Below are positions 36,855-45,481 of a stretch of 64,000 bases of DNA, in pieces. Position 1 is the first letter of the stretch; each line of letters opens with the position of its first letter. The position numbers and the translations under genes were made by a program. The DNA is from an uncultured Oscillospiraceae bacterium (GTDB lineage Bacteria > Bacillota > Clostridia > Oscillospirales > Acutalibacteraceae), in NCBI GenBank assembly GCA_958366985.1, contig CATXDC010000006.1:62001-126000 (forward strand). Reading direction: 5' to 3'. Under the pieces are notes generated by a model. The model was not told where the DNA came from. It saw only the letters and a program-made list of their open reading frames with translations, and made no database searches.

Positions 36855-37603
36855 CTTTCGCCATTCACCCGCTTTCGTAATCTGTAAATATCCTTTTCAA
36901 AATATGACGGCAATCCAAAATAGGTATATTCCAAAAGCACTTTGCCCGAATAATCAAGTTCTAAAAGCTTTCTGAGAATTTTTGAAACATAAGTCTTATC
37001 TTTCTTTCCGAAAAACTGCATTCTCACACACTCTGAATAAGAGATATGGACATTTTCGATCAGTGAAATTGTTCTCTCAAGTCTGTCTTTATCATATTCC
37101 CAGTCAAGATAACGTGACTGAAAGTAGGTTCTGAAATTATCGGCATCCAGTTCTCTTGCAAAATTCAGAAAAACGTTAGTATTATCGTTATATGTATTTT
37201 TATGACATTCGGGTGAAACTATTAATCCATATTCCTTCGCCTGAGCGCAGATTCTTTTAGCATCGGAAAGCAGATTTTTATATTCTTCTGTTCCGGTTTT
37301 GGCGCTGCCTTTCTTTCCCAGCCACACTCTTATACTTTTTGCTCTCATTTCAGATGCGATTTTGCATATACGTGTCCATTCTTCATAATCATTGCTGCCG
37401 ACCACATAATAGCTTCCATAAGAAGAAATCTGTAAACCGCTTTTTTCACACAGTGCTTTTGCCTTTTTTGCGTCGTCAAGTGTTCTTACATGGATGTCTC
37501 CGCCCCATTCGATACAATCAGCCCCTGCTCTTTTTGCTATATCCACTATCTTTTCCAAATCTTTAATCTGTCTGAAAGTGGTGCTCGTAAAACCAATTTC
37601 CAT
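36851..37603 (-). CDS. TIM-barrel sugar phosphate isomerase/epimerase
   Basis: 250 residues from the ATG at 37603 (GGAGG five bases upstream; the longer frame uses a TTG in front of that site). It belongs to the xylose-isomerase-like/AP-endonuclease-2 superfamily. Carboxylates at barrel-strand ends include Glu in CIEWGGDIHV, Glu and His in VSPECHKNTY and Glu in VLLEYTYFG, consistent with a metal site. Family members isomerise or epimerise sugars or cleave keto-sugars. First gene of the operon, directly behind a plausible promoter, and coupled by 4 bases to the dehydrogenase. Confidence 0.82.
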   Translation of the reverse strand: MEIGFTSTTFRQIKDLEKIVDIAKRAGADCIEWGGDIHVRTLDDAKKAKALCEKSGLQISSYGSYYVVGSNDYEEWTRICKIASEMRAKSIRVWLGKKGSAKTGTEEYKNLLSDAKRICAQAKEYGLIVSPECHKNTYNDNTNVFLNFARELDADNFRTYFQSRYLDWEYDKDRLERTISLIENVHISYSECVRMQFFGKKDKTYVSKILRKLLELDYSGKVLLEYTYFGLPSYFEKDIYRLRKRVNGER

Positions 37604-37632
37604 TTTTTCCTCCAAGAACCTCTGAATTTACT

Positions 37633-37660
37633 TATATATTATCATGGCGCAAACTATCAA
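37633..37660 (-). promoter_or_regulatory. candidate promoter of the 37603-to-30511 operon
   Basis: On the minus strand: TTGATA (37655-37660), a 16-base spacer and TATATA (37633-37638), about 30 bases before the isomerase start codon. A GCGCAAA half-site (37647-37653) falls inside the spacer and a full palindrome lies just upstream. Confidence 0.5.
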
Positions 37661-37671
37661 AATATATTAAA

Positions 37672-37683
37672 ATTTGCGCAAAT
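37672..37683. promoter_or_regulatory. palindrome ATTTGCGCAAAT, candidate operator
   Basis: A perfect 12-base palindrome just upstream of the -35 of the isomerase promoter. The same half-site, GCGCAAA, recurs 19 bases away between -35 and -10 (37647-37653). The AraC regulator at 37972 is the nearest candidate to bind here. Confidence 0.4.
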
Positions 37684-37829
37684 ATCATAAACTTATGTGT
37701 ATTTTGCTTACAAACTTGGAAATATTCTAAAAAAACATTTAAATTATGCAAAAAATTTAGAGCATCACAGATAAAGTTCATAGTATTTAAGTGTTAAATT
37801 ATCAAGCAATATCCAGCTATGCGGAATTA

Positions 37830-37858
37830 AAAAAAGCAGCCGCTTAATGCGACTGCTT
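37830..37858 (-). terminator. terminator of the AraC regulator gene
   Basis: AAGCAG/CGC pairs with GCG/CTGCTT around a TTAAT loop with one mismatch, and the minus strand continues into TTTTTTT. It lies 114 bases past the AraC stop. Between it and 37690 (about 140 bases) I see only AT-rich sequence. Confidence 0.7.
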
Positions 37859-37971
37859 AAAATCCATTTTAACTTTTACCAAACCACGAACGACAAAGTT
37901 TCAGTCATTGTTTTGAATATAAACATCCATACAATATGACGATTTAAAAGCAGCAATAACAATCAAACTAT

Positions 37972-38835
37972 CTATTTGATATTGTTAAAATACTCTGTTG
38001 GCGTCACATTATACCTTTCCTTAAATACATTATAAAAGGTTCTTGTAGTCTGAAAACCAACTTCAAAAGCGTTATCGCTGAAATTGCCTCCGTTTTTGTT
38101 TTGCAGCTCTACAAATGCATTGAGACGGACAATATTTACAAAATCGTTGAAACTGCAATTGAAGTGTTCATTAAAGAACTGTGAAAGATATGCTTTACTG
38201 TAATGACAGTGAGCGGAAAGAGATGTTAAATCTATTTTTTCTTTGTAATGGTCATCTATATAATTTGTAATTACAGTAATCAAATCATTTTGAGATGAAT
38301 CGGAAATAGGAGAAAAATCGCCCAGATCCACAAGCTCGCCAAGGATTTTAAGTATAGCGGCAAGGCTGCAATAATAATTTTTATCAGGTGAACGTTTTGC
38401 AAGCTTTATTGCTTTCAAAGCGTTTTTTGATTTCTTACAGGCTCTTATAACTCTGTTTTCTGCGCTGAGACTGGAAAAATATTTATTGTAATATGAAAAG
38501 AAAACAGTCGGCACACATACCGTCGTACATTTTGCCCATGATGCTTCATAGGAATGTATGGCATAAGGGCTTATTATAAGAATGTCGTTTCTTTTCAGAA
38601 CATATCCTGTATTGTTTACGGTCACTTTTTGTTTTCCTACGTTACAGTAAACAATTTCCAACTGTTTATGGAAATGAGCGGGACAACAGTGTCTTGCTTT
38701 ACATATGTAATACCGTTCCTCTTTATCACGTTCAAGCTCATATTTGCAGTTCTTGTTTTTCACACGAAATTTTGATGTTTGGGATATTTTATCGTCCGAT
38801 GCATAACATGGGTCATTTTTCTTAAGAAAATGCAT
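37972..38835 (-). CDS. AraC-family transcriptional regulator
   Basis: 287 residues from the ATG at 38835, chosen because of GAGGA nine bases upstream. An ATG at 38895 in the same frame would add 20 basic residues and is possible. The N-terminal cupin has the pattern HFHKQLEIVYCNVGKQKVTV with VLKRNDILIISPYAIHSYE. The C-terminal AraC domain has two helix-turn-helix units (IDLTSLSAHCHYSKAYLSQF and FSDNAFEVGFQTTRTFYNVF) and the VTPTEYFN ending. Divergent from the oxidoreductase/isomerase operon, which it probably activates. It may also control the operon to its left. Confidence 0.9.
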   Translation of the reverse strand: MHFLKKNDPCYASDDKISQTSKFRVKNKNCKYELERDKEERYYICKARHCCPAHFHKQLEIVYCNVGKQKVTVNNTGYVLKRNDILIISPYAIHSYEASWAKCTTVCVPTVFFSYYNKYFSSLSAENRVIRACKKSKNALKAIKLAKRSPDKNYYCSLAAILKILGELVDLGDFSPISDSSQNDLITVITNYIDDHYKEKIDLTSLSAHCHYSKAYLSQFFNEHFNCSFNDFVNIVRLNAFVELQNKNGGNFSDNAFEVGFQTTRTFYNVFKERYNVTPTEYFNNIK

Positions 38836-38945
38836 TTTTTCAGTCCTCGTTGATGATTTTTCACATGGTTTTATCTTAATTCGCCTATTTTTCATGCTTC
38901 TTGGCTGTTTTTTTATATACTGCAACCTGCTTTTTGAGTAAGATG

Positions 38946-38974
38946 ATTATAGCCCAACGGGAAATCACTGTCAA
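38946..38974 (-). promoter_or_regulatory. consensus promoter of the AraC gene, overlapping the divergent gene's leader
   Basis: On the minus strand: TTGACA (38969-38974), a 17-base spacer and TATAAT (38946-38951), a full consensus match. Its -35 overlaps the AAGGAG ribosome site (38973-38978) of the divergent plus-strand gene. The plus-strand side has only an extended -10-like TGATTATAG (38944-38952) with no -35, as expected for an activator-dependent promoter. Confidence 0.75.
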
Positions 38975-38988
38975 GGAGAATGAACGCT

Positions 38989-40038
38989 ATGAAAAAATTG
39001 AAAACTGCTATTATCGGTTTTGGCGGAATGGCAGGTTACCATTATGGAGAAATGAGAAAATCAGGACTTTTTGAAGTTAAGGGAGTATATGATATAGACC
39101 CTCAAGCATGTGAAAAAGCAAAAAATCGCGGACTTATAGTATATGATTCATATGAATCTCTTGAAGCTGATAAAGATATAGAAGTTGTACTTATAGCGAC
39201 ACCAAACGATGTCCATGAGTTTTATGCTTTGCGTCTTGCTAAGGCGGGGAAAAATATAATCTGTGAAAAGCCTGTAACTGTTTCAAGTGAAAGTCTTGAA
39301 AGAATGATAAAAGCAGCTGAAGATAACAACGTATTGTTGATGGTTCATCAGAACAGACGCTGGGATAAGGATTTTCTTATTATCAAAAGCATCCACGATA
39401 TGGGTTTAACAGGCAATATGTATAAAGTTGAAAGCAATGTAACCGGAAGTCACGGCGTCCCTGGCTCATGGCGAAAAATTAAAGCCAAAGGTGGAGGAAT
39501 GCTGTGGGATTGGGGCGTACATCTTATCGACCAAATGCTTTTCATGCACAAAGAAAAGGTTACCGGTGTTACATGCAGAGGAAGCTTTGTTTATGGCCTT
39601 GACTGTGACGACGGAATAGATATGACTCTTGATTTTGCAGACGGATTTGAAGCCAAAATATACATAGATACAAACAAGTTTATTCCCACACCAAGATGGT
39701 ACGCCTACGGCCTTGACGGAACCGGAATTATAAAGGGCTGGAACTGCCGTGGAAAAATCATCAAAGTCAAAACTTTTGAGGACAAAAAGAATAAGGGAAT
39801 AAGCGCAGGCAACGGATTTACCAAAACCATGGCCAACAGAAGCCATTCAACAATAAGAAAATATCGTTTGCCTAAAGTTAATATAGAAAAGCATGCTTTC
39901 TATAAAAATGTATATGATTGTGTCCGAAACGGAGCAGAACCGGTAATAAGCAATGAAAGCGTAATGAGATGTATGCTTGTAATGGAAGCAGGATTTAAGT
40001 CAATGGCAGAAAAAAGAACAATAGAAACTGAAATATAA
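38989..40038 (+). CDS. Gfo/Idh/MocA-family oxidoreductase
   Basis: 349 residues from the ATG at 38989; AAGGAG is 10 bases upstream, while the ATG at 38980 is too close to it. N-terminal Rossmann domain (TAIIGFGGMAGYHYGEM, VLIATPNDVHEF), the family's NICEKPVTVSSESLE with catalytic Lys, and WDWGVHLIDQMLF with the catalytic His region. These enzymes oxidise or reduce a sugar hydroxyl with NAD(P). Closely similar to the protein at 58067-59122 (both have MVHQNRRWD/TVHQNRRWD and WGVHLIDQML). First gene of a five-gene operon with ThuA and two isomerases, pointing to keto-sugar chemistry. Confidence 0.88.
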   Translation: MKKLKTAIIGFGGMAGYHYGEMRKSGLFEVKGVYDIDPQACEKAKNRGLIVYDSYESLEADKDIEVVLIATPNDVHEFYALRLAKAGKNIICEKPVTVSSESLERMIKAAEDNNVLLMVHQNRRWDKDFLIIKSIHDMGLTGNMYKVESNVTGSHGVPGSWRKIKAKGGGMLWDWGVHLIDQMLFMHKEKVTGVTCRGSFVYGLDCDDGIDMTLDFADGFEAKIYIDTNKFIPTPRWYAYGLDGTGIIKGWNCRGKIIKVKTFEDKKNKGISAGNGFTKTMANRSHSTIRKYRLPKVNIEKHAFYKNVYDCVRNGAEPVISNESVMRCMLVMEAGFKSMAEKRTIETEI

Positions 40039-40056
40039 ATAAGGAGGTTAAGAATA

Positions 40057-40806
40057 ATGAATATTGTTGTCTGGAACGAAAATTCCGCAGATCAGCAGTC
40101 AAGAAAAATAAAAAGAGCTTATCCTAATGGTATGAACGATGCAATAGGTGAAATATTTTCAGGTCACAATGTAACATCTGCATGGCTCGACCAAAAGGAC
40201 CAAGGACTTTCCGATGAACTGCTGTCAAAAACAGATGTGCTTTTATACTGGGCTCATTGCCGTCACGGAGAGGTTACAGATGAAACCGTAGAACGCATTG
40301 TCAAAAACGTTGAAAGAGGAATGGGAATTATTTTTCTTCATTCCGCACATTTCAGCAAACCTTTTAAGGCTCTTATGGGAAAGTCAGGGTCACTTCACTG
40401 GCGTGAGGACGGTAAACATGAGCGCCTTTATAATGTAAATCCATATCATCCCATTGCAAAGGGAATACCCGCTCAGATATTTATTCCCAAAGATGAAATG
40501 TACGGAGAACCCTTTGATATACCAACTCCTGACGACATCGTTTTTGTCGGCTGGTATCCGGGCGGAGAAATTTTCAGAAGCGGATTTACATATCATTACG
40601 AAAACGGAAAAATCTTTTATTTTCAGCCCGGTCATGAAACATTCCCAATATATTATCAGAAAGAAATAAAACAGATTATATTAAACGCTGCTTTATGGAC
40701 TCAGGGTTCAGAAGAGTCATCAGGTTATTCGATAAATGAAAACTGCAAACACGCAGCACCTCTCGAAAAAAATATTAAACTTTATGTTAAAAAGGAACTG
40801 AAATAA
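40057..40806 (+). CDS. ThuA-like protein
   Basis: 249 residues. It matches the ThuA family, a glutamine-amidotransferase-like fold: strand LLYWAHCRHGEVTDE, GIIFLHSAHFSKPFKALMG, HWREDGKHERLYNVNPYHPI, FVGWYPGGEIFRSGFTY and FYFQPGHETFPIYY. ThuA in rhizobia works with the Gfo-type dehydrogenase ThuB in the keto-sugar route of trehalose use. Here two Gfo/Idh/MocA genes are in the same operon. AAGGAGG precedes the ATG. The reaction of ThuA proteins is still not well fixed, so I assign family only. Confidence 0.85.
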   Translation: MNIVVWNENSADQQSRKIKRAYPNGMNDAIGEIFSGHNVTSAWLDQKDQGLSDELLSKTDVLLYWAHCRHGEVTDETVERIVKNVERGMGIIFLHSAHFSKPFKALMGKSGSLHWREDGKHERLYNVNPYHPIAKGIPAQIFIPKDEMYGEPFDIPTPDDIVFVGWYPGGEIFRSGFTYHYENGKIFYFQPGHETFPIYYQKEIKQIILNAALWTQGSEESSGYSINENCKHAAPLEKNIKLYVKKELK

Positions 40807-40807
40807 A

Positions 40808-41776
40808 ATGGAACTTAGTGTTTTTAATCCGATTCTTGCGGACATGACTTTTGAAGAAGCATTAAAATACCTCTCATCTTTAGGGGTTTACTCTATCGAA
40901 CTTGGATGCGGAGGATTTCCGGGAACAGCTCATGCTGATGCTTTTAAATTAAACAGAAATCCCGACGAACTTGAAAAGCTGAAAGAGCTGATAAATAAAT
41001 ATTCTTTTAAGATTTGCGCCCTTTCAACTCACTGCAATCCTGTACATCCCAATAAGGAAACAGCTGACAAAGCACGCAGCGATTTTGAGGAAACTTGTAT
41101 ATTGGCAGAAAAGCTGTCCGTTGACACAGTTATAATGTTCAGCGGTTGTCCGGGAGACTGCGAAAACAGCAGATATCCCAATTGGGTTGTGTGCCCATGG
41201 CCAGAGGATTTTCTTGAAATCCTTGATTATCAGTGGAATAAAGTACTTATACCTTATTGGAAAGAAGCGGCGGACTTTGCGGCAAAGCATTCCGTTAAAA
41301 AAATAGCTTTGGAAATGCATCCCGGTTTTTGCGTTTATAATCCAGAAACTGTTATGAAATTAAGGAATGCTGTAGGCGATATAATAGGCGCAAATGTTGA
41401 CCCGTCCCACCTTATCTGGCAGGGTATAGATCCGGTAAGAGCGATAAAATATTTAGGCGATGCAGTACATCATTTTCACGCCAAGGACACAAAGGTAGAT
41501 ACATACAATACAAGTATAAACGGTGTTCTTGACACAAAGCACTACACAAAAGAGCTCCAGAGAAGCTGGATTTTCAGAACCGTAGGCTACGGAAGCGATG
41601 CTGCCAAATGGAAAGAGATATTCAGTGCGCTTAATGCAATAGGATATAACGGAGCTGTTTCTATTGAACATGAGGACAGCCTCATGAGCGTTAAAGAAGG
41701 ACTCGAAAAGGCGATTGATTTTCTTAAAAATACTATGATTAAAGAACCAAAGCCTGATGGAATAAACTGGGCATAA
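40808..41776 (+). CDS. TIM-barrel sugar isomerase/epimerase (first of two)
   Basis: 322 residues, starting 1 base after the ThuA stop. Xylose-isomerase-like barrel with a complete metal constellation: Glu in KKIALEMHPGFCVYNPET, Asp in GANVDPSHLIWQGIDP, His and Asp in HHFHAKDTKVDTYN, and Glu in AVSIEHEDSLMSV. N-terminal strand IELGCGGFPGTAHADAF. Family members act on keto-sugars by isomerisation, epimerisation or elimination. In the operon it follows ThuA and precedes a second barrel of the same superfamily but low similarity, so the two may catalyse successive steps or form a pair. Confidence 0.87.
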   Translation: MELSVFNPILADMTFEEALKYLSSLGVYSIELGCGGFPGTAHADAFKLNRNPDELEKLKELINKYSFKICALSTHCNPVHPNKETADKARSDFEETCILAEKLSVDTVIMFSGCPGDCENSRYPNWVVCPWPEDFLEILDYQWNKVLIPYWKEAADFAAKHSVKKIALEMHPGFCVYNPETVMKLRNAVGDIIGANVDPSHLIWQGIDPVRAIKYLGDAVHHFHAKDTKVDTYNTSINGVLDTKHYTKELQRSWIFRTVGYGSDAAKWKEIFSALNAIGYNGAVSIEHEDSLMSVKEGLEKAIDFLKNTMIKEPKPDGINWA

Positions 41777-41786
41777 GGAGTAATTT

Positions 41787-42542
41787 ATGAAATACGGATT
41801 ACAGCTTTATACAATGAGGGACGAACTGAGCAAAAAGGAAAATTTAATTGGCTTATTATGTTATCTCAATTCCATTGGAATTGAAAATGTTGAGCTTGCC
41901 TGTATGCCTAAAATGACAGACCTTGAAATACGCGAATCTGCCGAAAAGAGCGGTATTAAAGTTATATCGTCCCACAGTGATTTCGGAAAAATTAAGAATC
42001 ATATTGATTCCCTGATAAGGGAACACTTCGTTTACGGAGCAAACATAATAGGTATCGGCGGCATGCCTGCAAAATACAGAAAAAATCTCAAATCACTTAA
42101 AAAGTTTACCGATATTTTTAATGGCAGTGCAGATGAAGCTGCTAAATACGGCATGAAGCTTTGCTATCACAATCATGCCTTTGAATTTGAAAAAATTGAA
42201 GGAAAGATTATTTTTGATTTTCTTCTTGAAAACCTTAACGAAAACGTTTGCTTCTGCGTTGACTGCTACTGGGCGGATTATGCAGGTCAGAATGTAACAG
42301 AGATTATTGAAAAAACAGGACACAGAACTGCAATTCTTCATTTTAAGGATTCTTCAGGAGTGGAAAACGGTAAAAAAATTCTTCCTTTAGGCAGCGGCGT
42401 TCTCAAATTTAAAGACTACATTGCTGCCGGAGAAAAACTCGGAACAGAATATGCACTTATTGAGCTTGATGAAAGCGAAAATCCCAGATTAGATGTAAAA
42501 AAATCTATCGACTTTTTAAAAACACTTGAACAGGAGAGATGA
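41787..42542 (+). CDS. TIM-barrel sugar isomerase/epimerase (second of two)
   Basis: 251 residues, with GGAG before the ATG. Same superfamily as its neighbour but the shorter, IolE/hexulose-isomerase-like type. Metal-site strands: VELACMPKMTD, LCYHNHAFEFEK (Glu/His), CFCVDCYWADYAGQN (Asp), AILHFKDSSG (His) and YALIELDESENP (Glu). It starts 10 bases after the previous stop, and the next gene's start is 1 base past its stop. It probably works on the product of a Gfo-type dehydrogenase in the same operon. Confidence 0.87.
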   Translation: MKYGLQLYTMRDELSKKENLIGLLCYLNSIGIENVELACMPKMTDLEIRESAEKSGIKVISSHSDFGKIKNHIDSLIREHFVYGANIIGIGGMPAKYRKNLKSLKKFTDIFNGSADEAAKYGMKLCYHNHAFEFEKIEGKIIFDFLLENLNENVCFCVDCYWADYAGQNVTEIIEKTGHRTAILHFKDSSGVENGKKILPLGSGVLKFKDYIAAGEKLGTEYALIELDESENPRLDVKKSIDFLKTLEQER

Positions 42543-42543
42543 C

Positions 42544-43611
42544 ATGTTAAAAGTAGGAATTATTGGATGCGGAAACATTGCTCACGATTCGCATCTTCCG
42601 GCATACATAGGCAATAAGGAAGCAAAGGTAGTTGCCCTTTGCGATATAAACAGTGAAAAATTTTCAAGGTTTGAAAAATCGCTCGGTAAGCTCCCGAAAT
42701 ATACCGACTATAAAGAAATGATAGAAAAAGAAAATCTTGATTTCGTGGATATATGCACACCAAATTATCTCCATGCAGAAATTGCAATTTATGCTATGGA
42801 ACACGGTCTTCATGTTTTCTGTGAAAAACCTGATACCATTTCTGTTGAAAATGCTCTTAAAATGAAACAGATACAGGAGCAAACCGGTAAACATCTTATG
42901 GTTATGAGAAATAACCGTTATTGGTATTCAACCAAGGAACTCAAAAAAATGATAGAAAACGGCGATTTTGGTGAGATCTATACTGGCAGATGCGGATGGA
43001 TTAGACGCAGAGGTATCCCCGGCAGAGGTGGATGGTTTACCACAAAGGCTCAGTCAGGCGGCGGTCCTCTTATCGATTTAGGTGTGCATATGATTGACCT
43101 CGCAATTTATCTTATGGGTAATCCAAAAGCGGTTTCCGTTACTGGATGCACATATAATAAGTTTGCTGATTCAGAAGATGAGCAGGATAGTGTTCATGCA
43201 ACTTTCGGAGAGGCAGTCAAAGGCGGAACTTTTGACGTTGAGGATTTAGCAACGGGATTTATTAAATTTGAAAACGGAGCTTCCCTCCAGATAGAATTCA
43301 GTTGGGCTTCAAATATAGAAAAAGAGAAAAATTTTGTGGAACTCAGAGGCACCAAATTGGGTGTAAAATGGGAGGACGGAATTTATACTCTTTATAACGG
43401 AAAACCGGTCAACAGACTCCAAGACTGTATTTCAAAAATCAGGCAGGAAAAGCATCACACTCTTATTCACAAAGCTAATATTCTTCATTTTATTGATGTA
43501 ATAAATGGAAAAACTGAACCGGATTTCGTTATAGATCAGGGAGTTAATATGATTAAAATATTGTGCGGCATTTATGAATCTGCGCAGACAGGCAAAGAAG
43601 TAATTCTTTAA
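42544..43611 (+). CDS. Gfo/Idh/MocA-family oxidoreductase (second in operon)
   Basis: 355 residues from the ATG at 42544 (AGGAGAG upstream; the longer frame begins with TTG before that site). Rossmann motif VGIIGCGNIAHDSHLPAY, FVDICTPNYLHAEIA, catalytic-Lys motif VFCEKPDTISVENAL, and the family's GGGPLIDLGVHMIDLAIYLMG. It differs clearly from the dehydrogenase at 38989 and carries an arginine-rich GWIRRRGIPGRGGWFTT loop. Last gene of the operon. Two distinct dehydrogenases in one operon would allow an oxidation and a later re-reduction that regenerates NAD. Confidence 0.88.
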   Translation: MLKVGIIGCGNIAHDSHLPAYIGNKEAKVVALCDINSEKFSRFEKSLGKLPKYTDYKEMIEKENLDFVDICTPNYLHAEIAIYAMEHGLHVFCEKPDTISVENALKMKQIQEQTGKHLMVMRNNRYWYSTKELKKMIENGDFGEIYTGRCGWIRRRGIPGRGGWFTTKAQSGGGPLIDLGVHMIDLAIYLMGNPKAVSVTGCTYNKFADSEDEQDSVHATFGEAVKGGTFDVEDLATGFIKFENGASLQIEFSWASNIEKEKNFVELRGTKLGVKWEDGIYTLYNGKPVNRLQDCISKIRQEKHHTLIHKANILHFIDVINGKTEPDFVIDQGVNMIKILCGIYESAQTGKEVIL

Positions 43612-43622
43612 CTCAAAAGATA

Positions 43623-43667
43623 AAAAGACCCATATGGTAGATTACAAAACTACCATATGGGTCTTTT
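43623..43667. terminator. terminator of the oxidoreductase/isomerase operon
   Basis: A perfect 18-bp stem (43623-43640 with 43650-43667; core GACCCATATGGTAG) with a 9-base loop, ending in CTTTT on the plus strand and starting with AAAAG, so it can serve both directions. It lies 12 bases after the stop. Confidence 0.88.
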
Positions 43668-43722
43668 ACTTGCTAAAACAAAAAACTTATAAAATCAATA
43701 CTTACCATATTCTAAAGCTGTA

Positions 43723-44144
43723 TCAATAAACACTTTTTGCAGGCACAAAGGGCATGGACATATAAGCGTCGATATCGTCAGAATCCTTGCAGAAATGCTC
43801 AACTTTCCAAGTGGTCATAACAAAATCGTTATGTTTACATACCTGCACAAGCTCCTTTTTATGCGTTTTCAGAGTAATTTTCTCAACATGAAAGCCGTCT
43901 TAATCCCATTTTTTATATCGGTAATTTTTATAAAGCATCATTGATTTTAAAGTCGGCTTCTCCCCTGGATCATACATCGTGATTGAATCCGTCTGCTCAC
44001 GTATGTAATCCATGAGGCTCTATAAGACGGCTGGGTGTTCTCAAAGAATTTTGAATATATCCGCAAAGCTCATAAGTGGATATAGGGACCCTGTCAGGAA
44101 TTACTCCGTTAAGTATTTTCAGAAAGCGCTGCTTTGATGTCATC
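43723..44144 (-). pseudogene. decayed uroporphyrinogen decarboxylase-like (URO-D) gene fragment
   Basis: Reading the minus strand from the ATG at 44144 gives MTSKQRFLKILNGVIPDRVP, a typical start of URO-D-like proteins (compare MTHKERAIKALNREQPDYVP at 50896). The frame breaks after SRLIEPHG. A shifted frame continues with MDYIREQTDSITMYDPGEKP, meets an in-frame TAA after YKKWD, and goes on through DGFHVEKITLKTHKKE, then TTWKVEHFCKDSDDIDAYMS, to a TGA. About the last two thirds of a normal gene is missing. At least one frameshift, one internal stop and a 3' truncation are present. It sits past the end of the 55570-to-44336 gene run, which holds an intact family member. No longer functional as far as can be seen. 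Confidence 0.78.
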
Positions 44145-44335
44145 ACTTTTCATCCTCTGCTGCCTATCATAATATTTCTAAATTCACACCATATAAAGTT
44201 AAAAGTTCAGTCCAATAATTAAAATTACTTTACTGCACTTTTTTCATGGAGATATCCCCAAAGCCTCAATTTGGTTTTCTAATATTAAAGCTTTGCCGCT
44301 CTATTTGCACTTTGTAAAAGCTATCTCGCTGCATT

Positions 44336-45481
44336 TTAAAAAGTATGATGCTCAACTTTTACTTCACGGCTGCTGTTTATACTGTATGTAGTATAACCCT
44401 GCATCTCTTCGTTGCTGTAGGAGTATTTACCGACCTTTCTTCCGTAACAGTACCACATTCCATTAAGTTTTATAACAGCATCATTAACATGATCATGTGC
44501 CAGAATAATGTGCGTTGTACCAAACTGTCCGGCAACGTTCTCCCAGTTTGTATTGTTGTATCCGGCCATATCGGCATAAGCTCCTGGTGCTTCCATAAAT
44601 TTTCCAAAGCCCATATTTTCCGGTACTTCCACAATACCGCTCTCGTTACCTGCTTCAAAATTTTCCGCATTACATTTATCGTAGTACTGTCTCAATGTAT
44701 ACGGAGCCTGATGTGTCACCAGAAGTGACGGGACTTTATTTCCCTCGTGACTGCTTATGTTTTCCATATTCCACTTTGCCCATTCAATCTGATTGTAATC
44801 AAGATACGGATACACATACTTACCGGGGATTTTATTTACAGTTTTTACATCACCACAGTCGAGCATTATTACGGAATAAAGGATTTTGTCGTTTTCCTTG
44901 ATATTCAAAATATAGTTGCCCACTCCTGTGATATTTTTCGGTCCCTTTTTGAACAGACAATTCTCAAAATCGTTCTCCATTATATCACCGAGCTTATTTT
45001 TATCCGCTCTTCCTTCGTCATCGTGATTACCAAATACGGGAGCCCACGCAATCCCATAAGAATCAATAACTTTTCCGATTTTCTTCATATAGACATCATT
45101 AAAATATTCCCATACCTGATCTCCGGGCAAAATAATCAAGTCAGGGTTTGTCTCTTTAACAGCCTTATCAATTTTAGCAATCAGATCATCATAAAGTTTG
45201 CTTCTGCTTATGCCGCTATCGTGTTCAGGAAGGGGATATTTTCCCGAATATTGCAGATCGCTCAACTGTAAAATGACAAAATCTTTATTTTCTGTTTTGT
45301 CGAGCGATGCAAAACTGTCAATATTGAAACTTCCTTCAGTATTCGTCCAAACTTCATGAGATTCGGCTCCTTTTCGGGGTAAAGCAATTATAAGGGCAGA
45401 CGCAATCAGAACAAGTATCAATATAGAAATTAAAATTACAATTTTCATTTTGCCTTTGCTTCCTTTAATTTGTTGTTTCAT
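44336..45481 (-). CDS. membrane-anchored calcineurin-like metallophosphoesterase
   Basis: 381 residues. One N-terminal membrane helix (IVILISILILVLIASALIIAL), then a phosphoesterase domain outside: LQLSDLQYS (metal Asp), LIILPGDQVW, VFGNHDDEG, LLVTHQAPY and ILAHDHVNDA, the last in place of the usual GHxH. The set is complete enough for an active dimetal phosphohydrolase (phosphatase or phosphodiesterase). RBS GAGGGC. Last intact gene of the mannan/fucoside run, 74 bases after the beta-helix gene. It may strip phosphate substituents from surface glycans. Confidence 0.85.
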   Translation of the reverse strand: MKQQIKGSKGKMKIVILISILILVLIASALIIALPRKGAESHEVWTNTEGSFNIDSFASLDKTENKDFVILQLSDLQYSGKYPLPEHDSGISRSKLYDDLIAKIDKAVKETNPDLIILPGDQVWEYFNDVYMKKIGKVIDSYGIAWAPVFGNHDDEGRADKNKLGDIMENDFENCLFKKGPKNITGVGNYILNIKENDKILYSVIMLDCGDVKTVNKIPGKYVYPYLDYNQIEWAKWNMENISSHEGNKVPSLLVTHQAPYTLRQYYDKCNAENFEAGNESGIVEVPENMGFGKFMEAPGAYADMAGYNNTNWENVAGQFGTTHIILAHDHVNDAVIKLNGMWYCYGRKVGKYSYSNEEMQGYTTYSINSSREVKVEHHTF

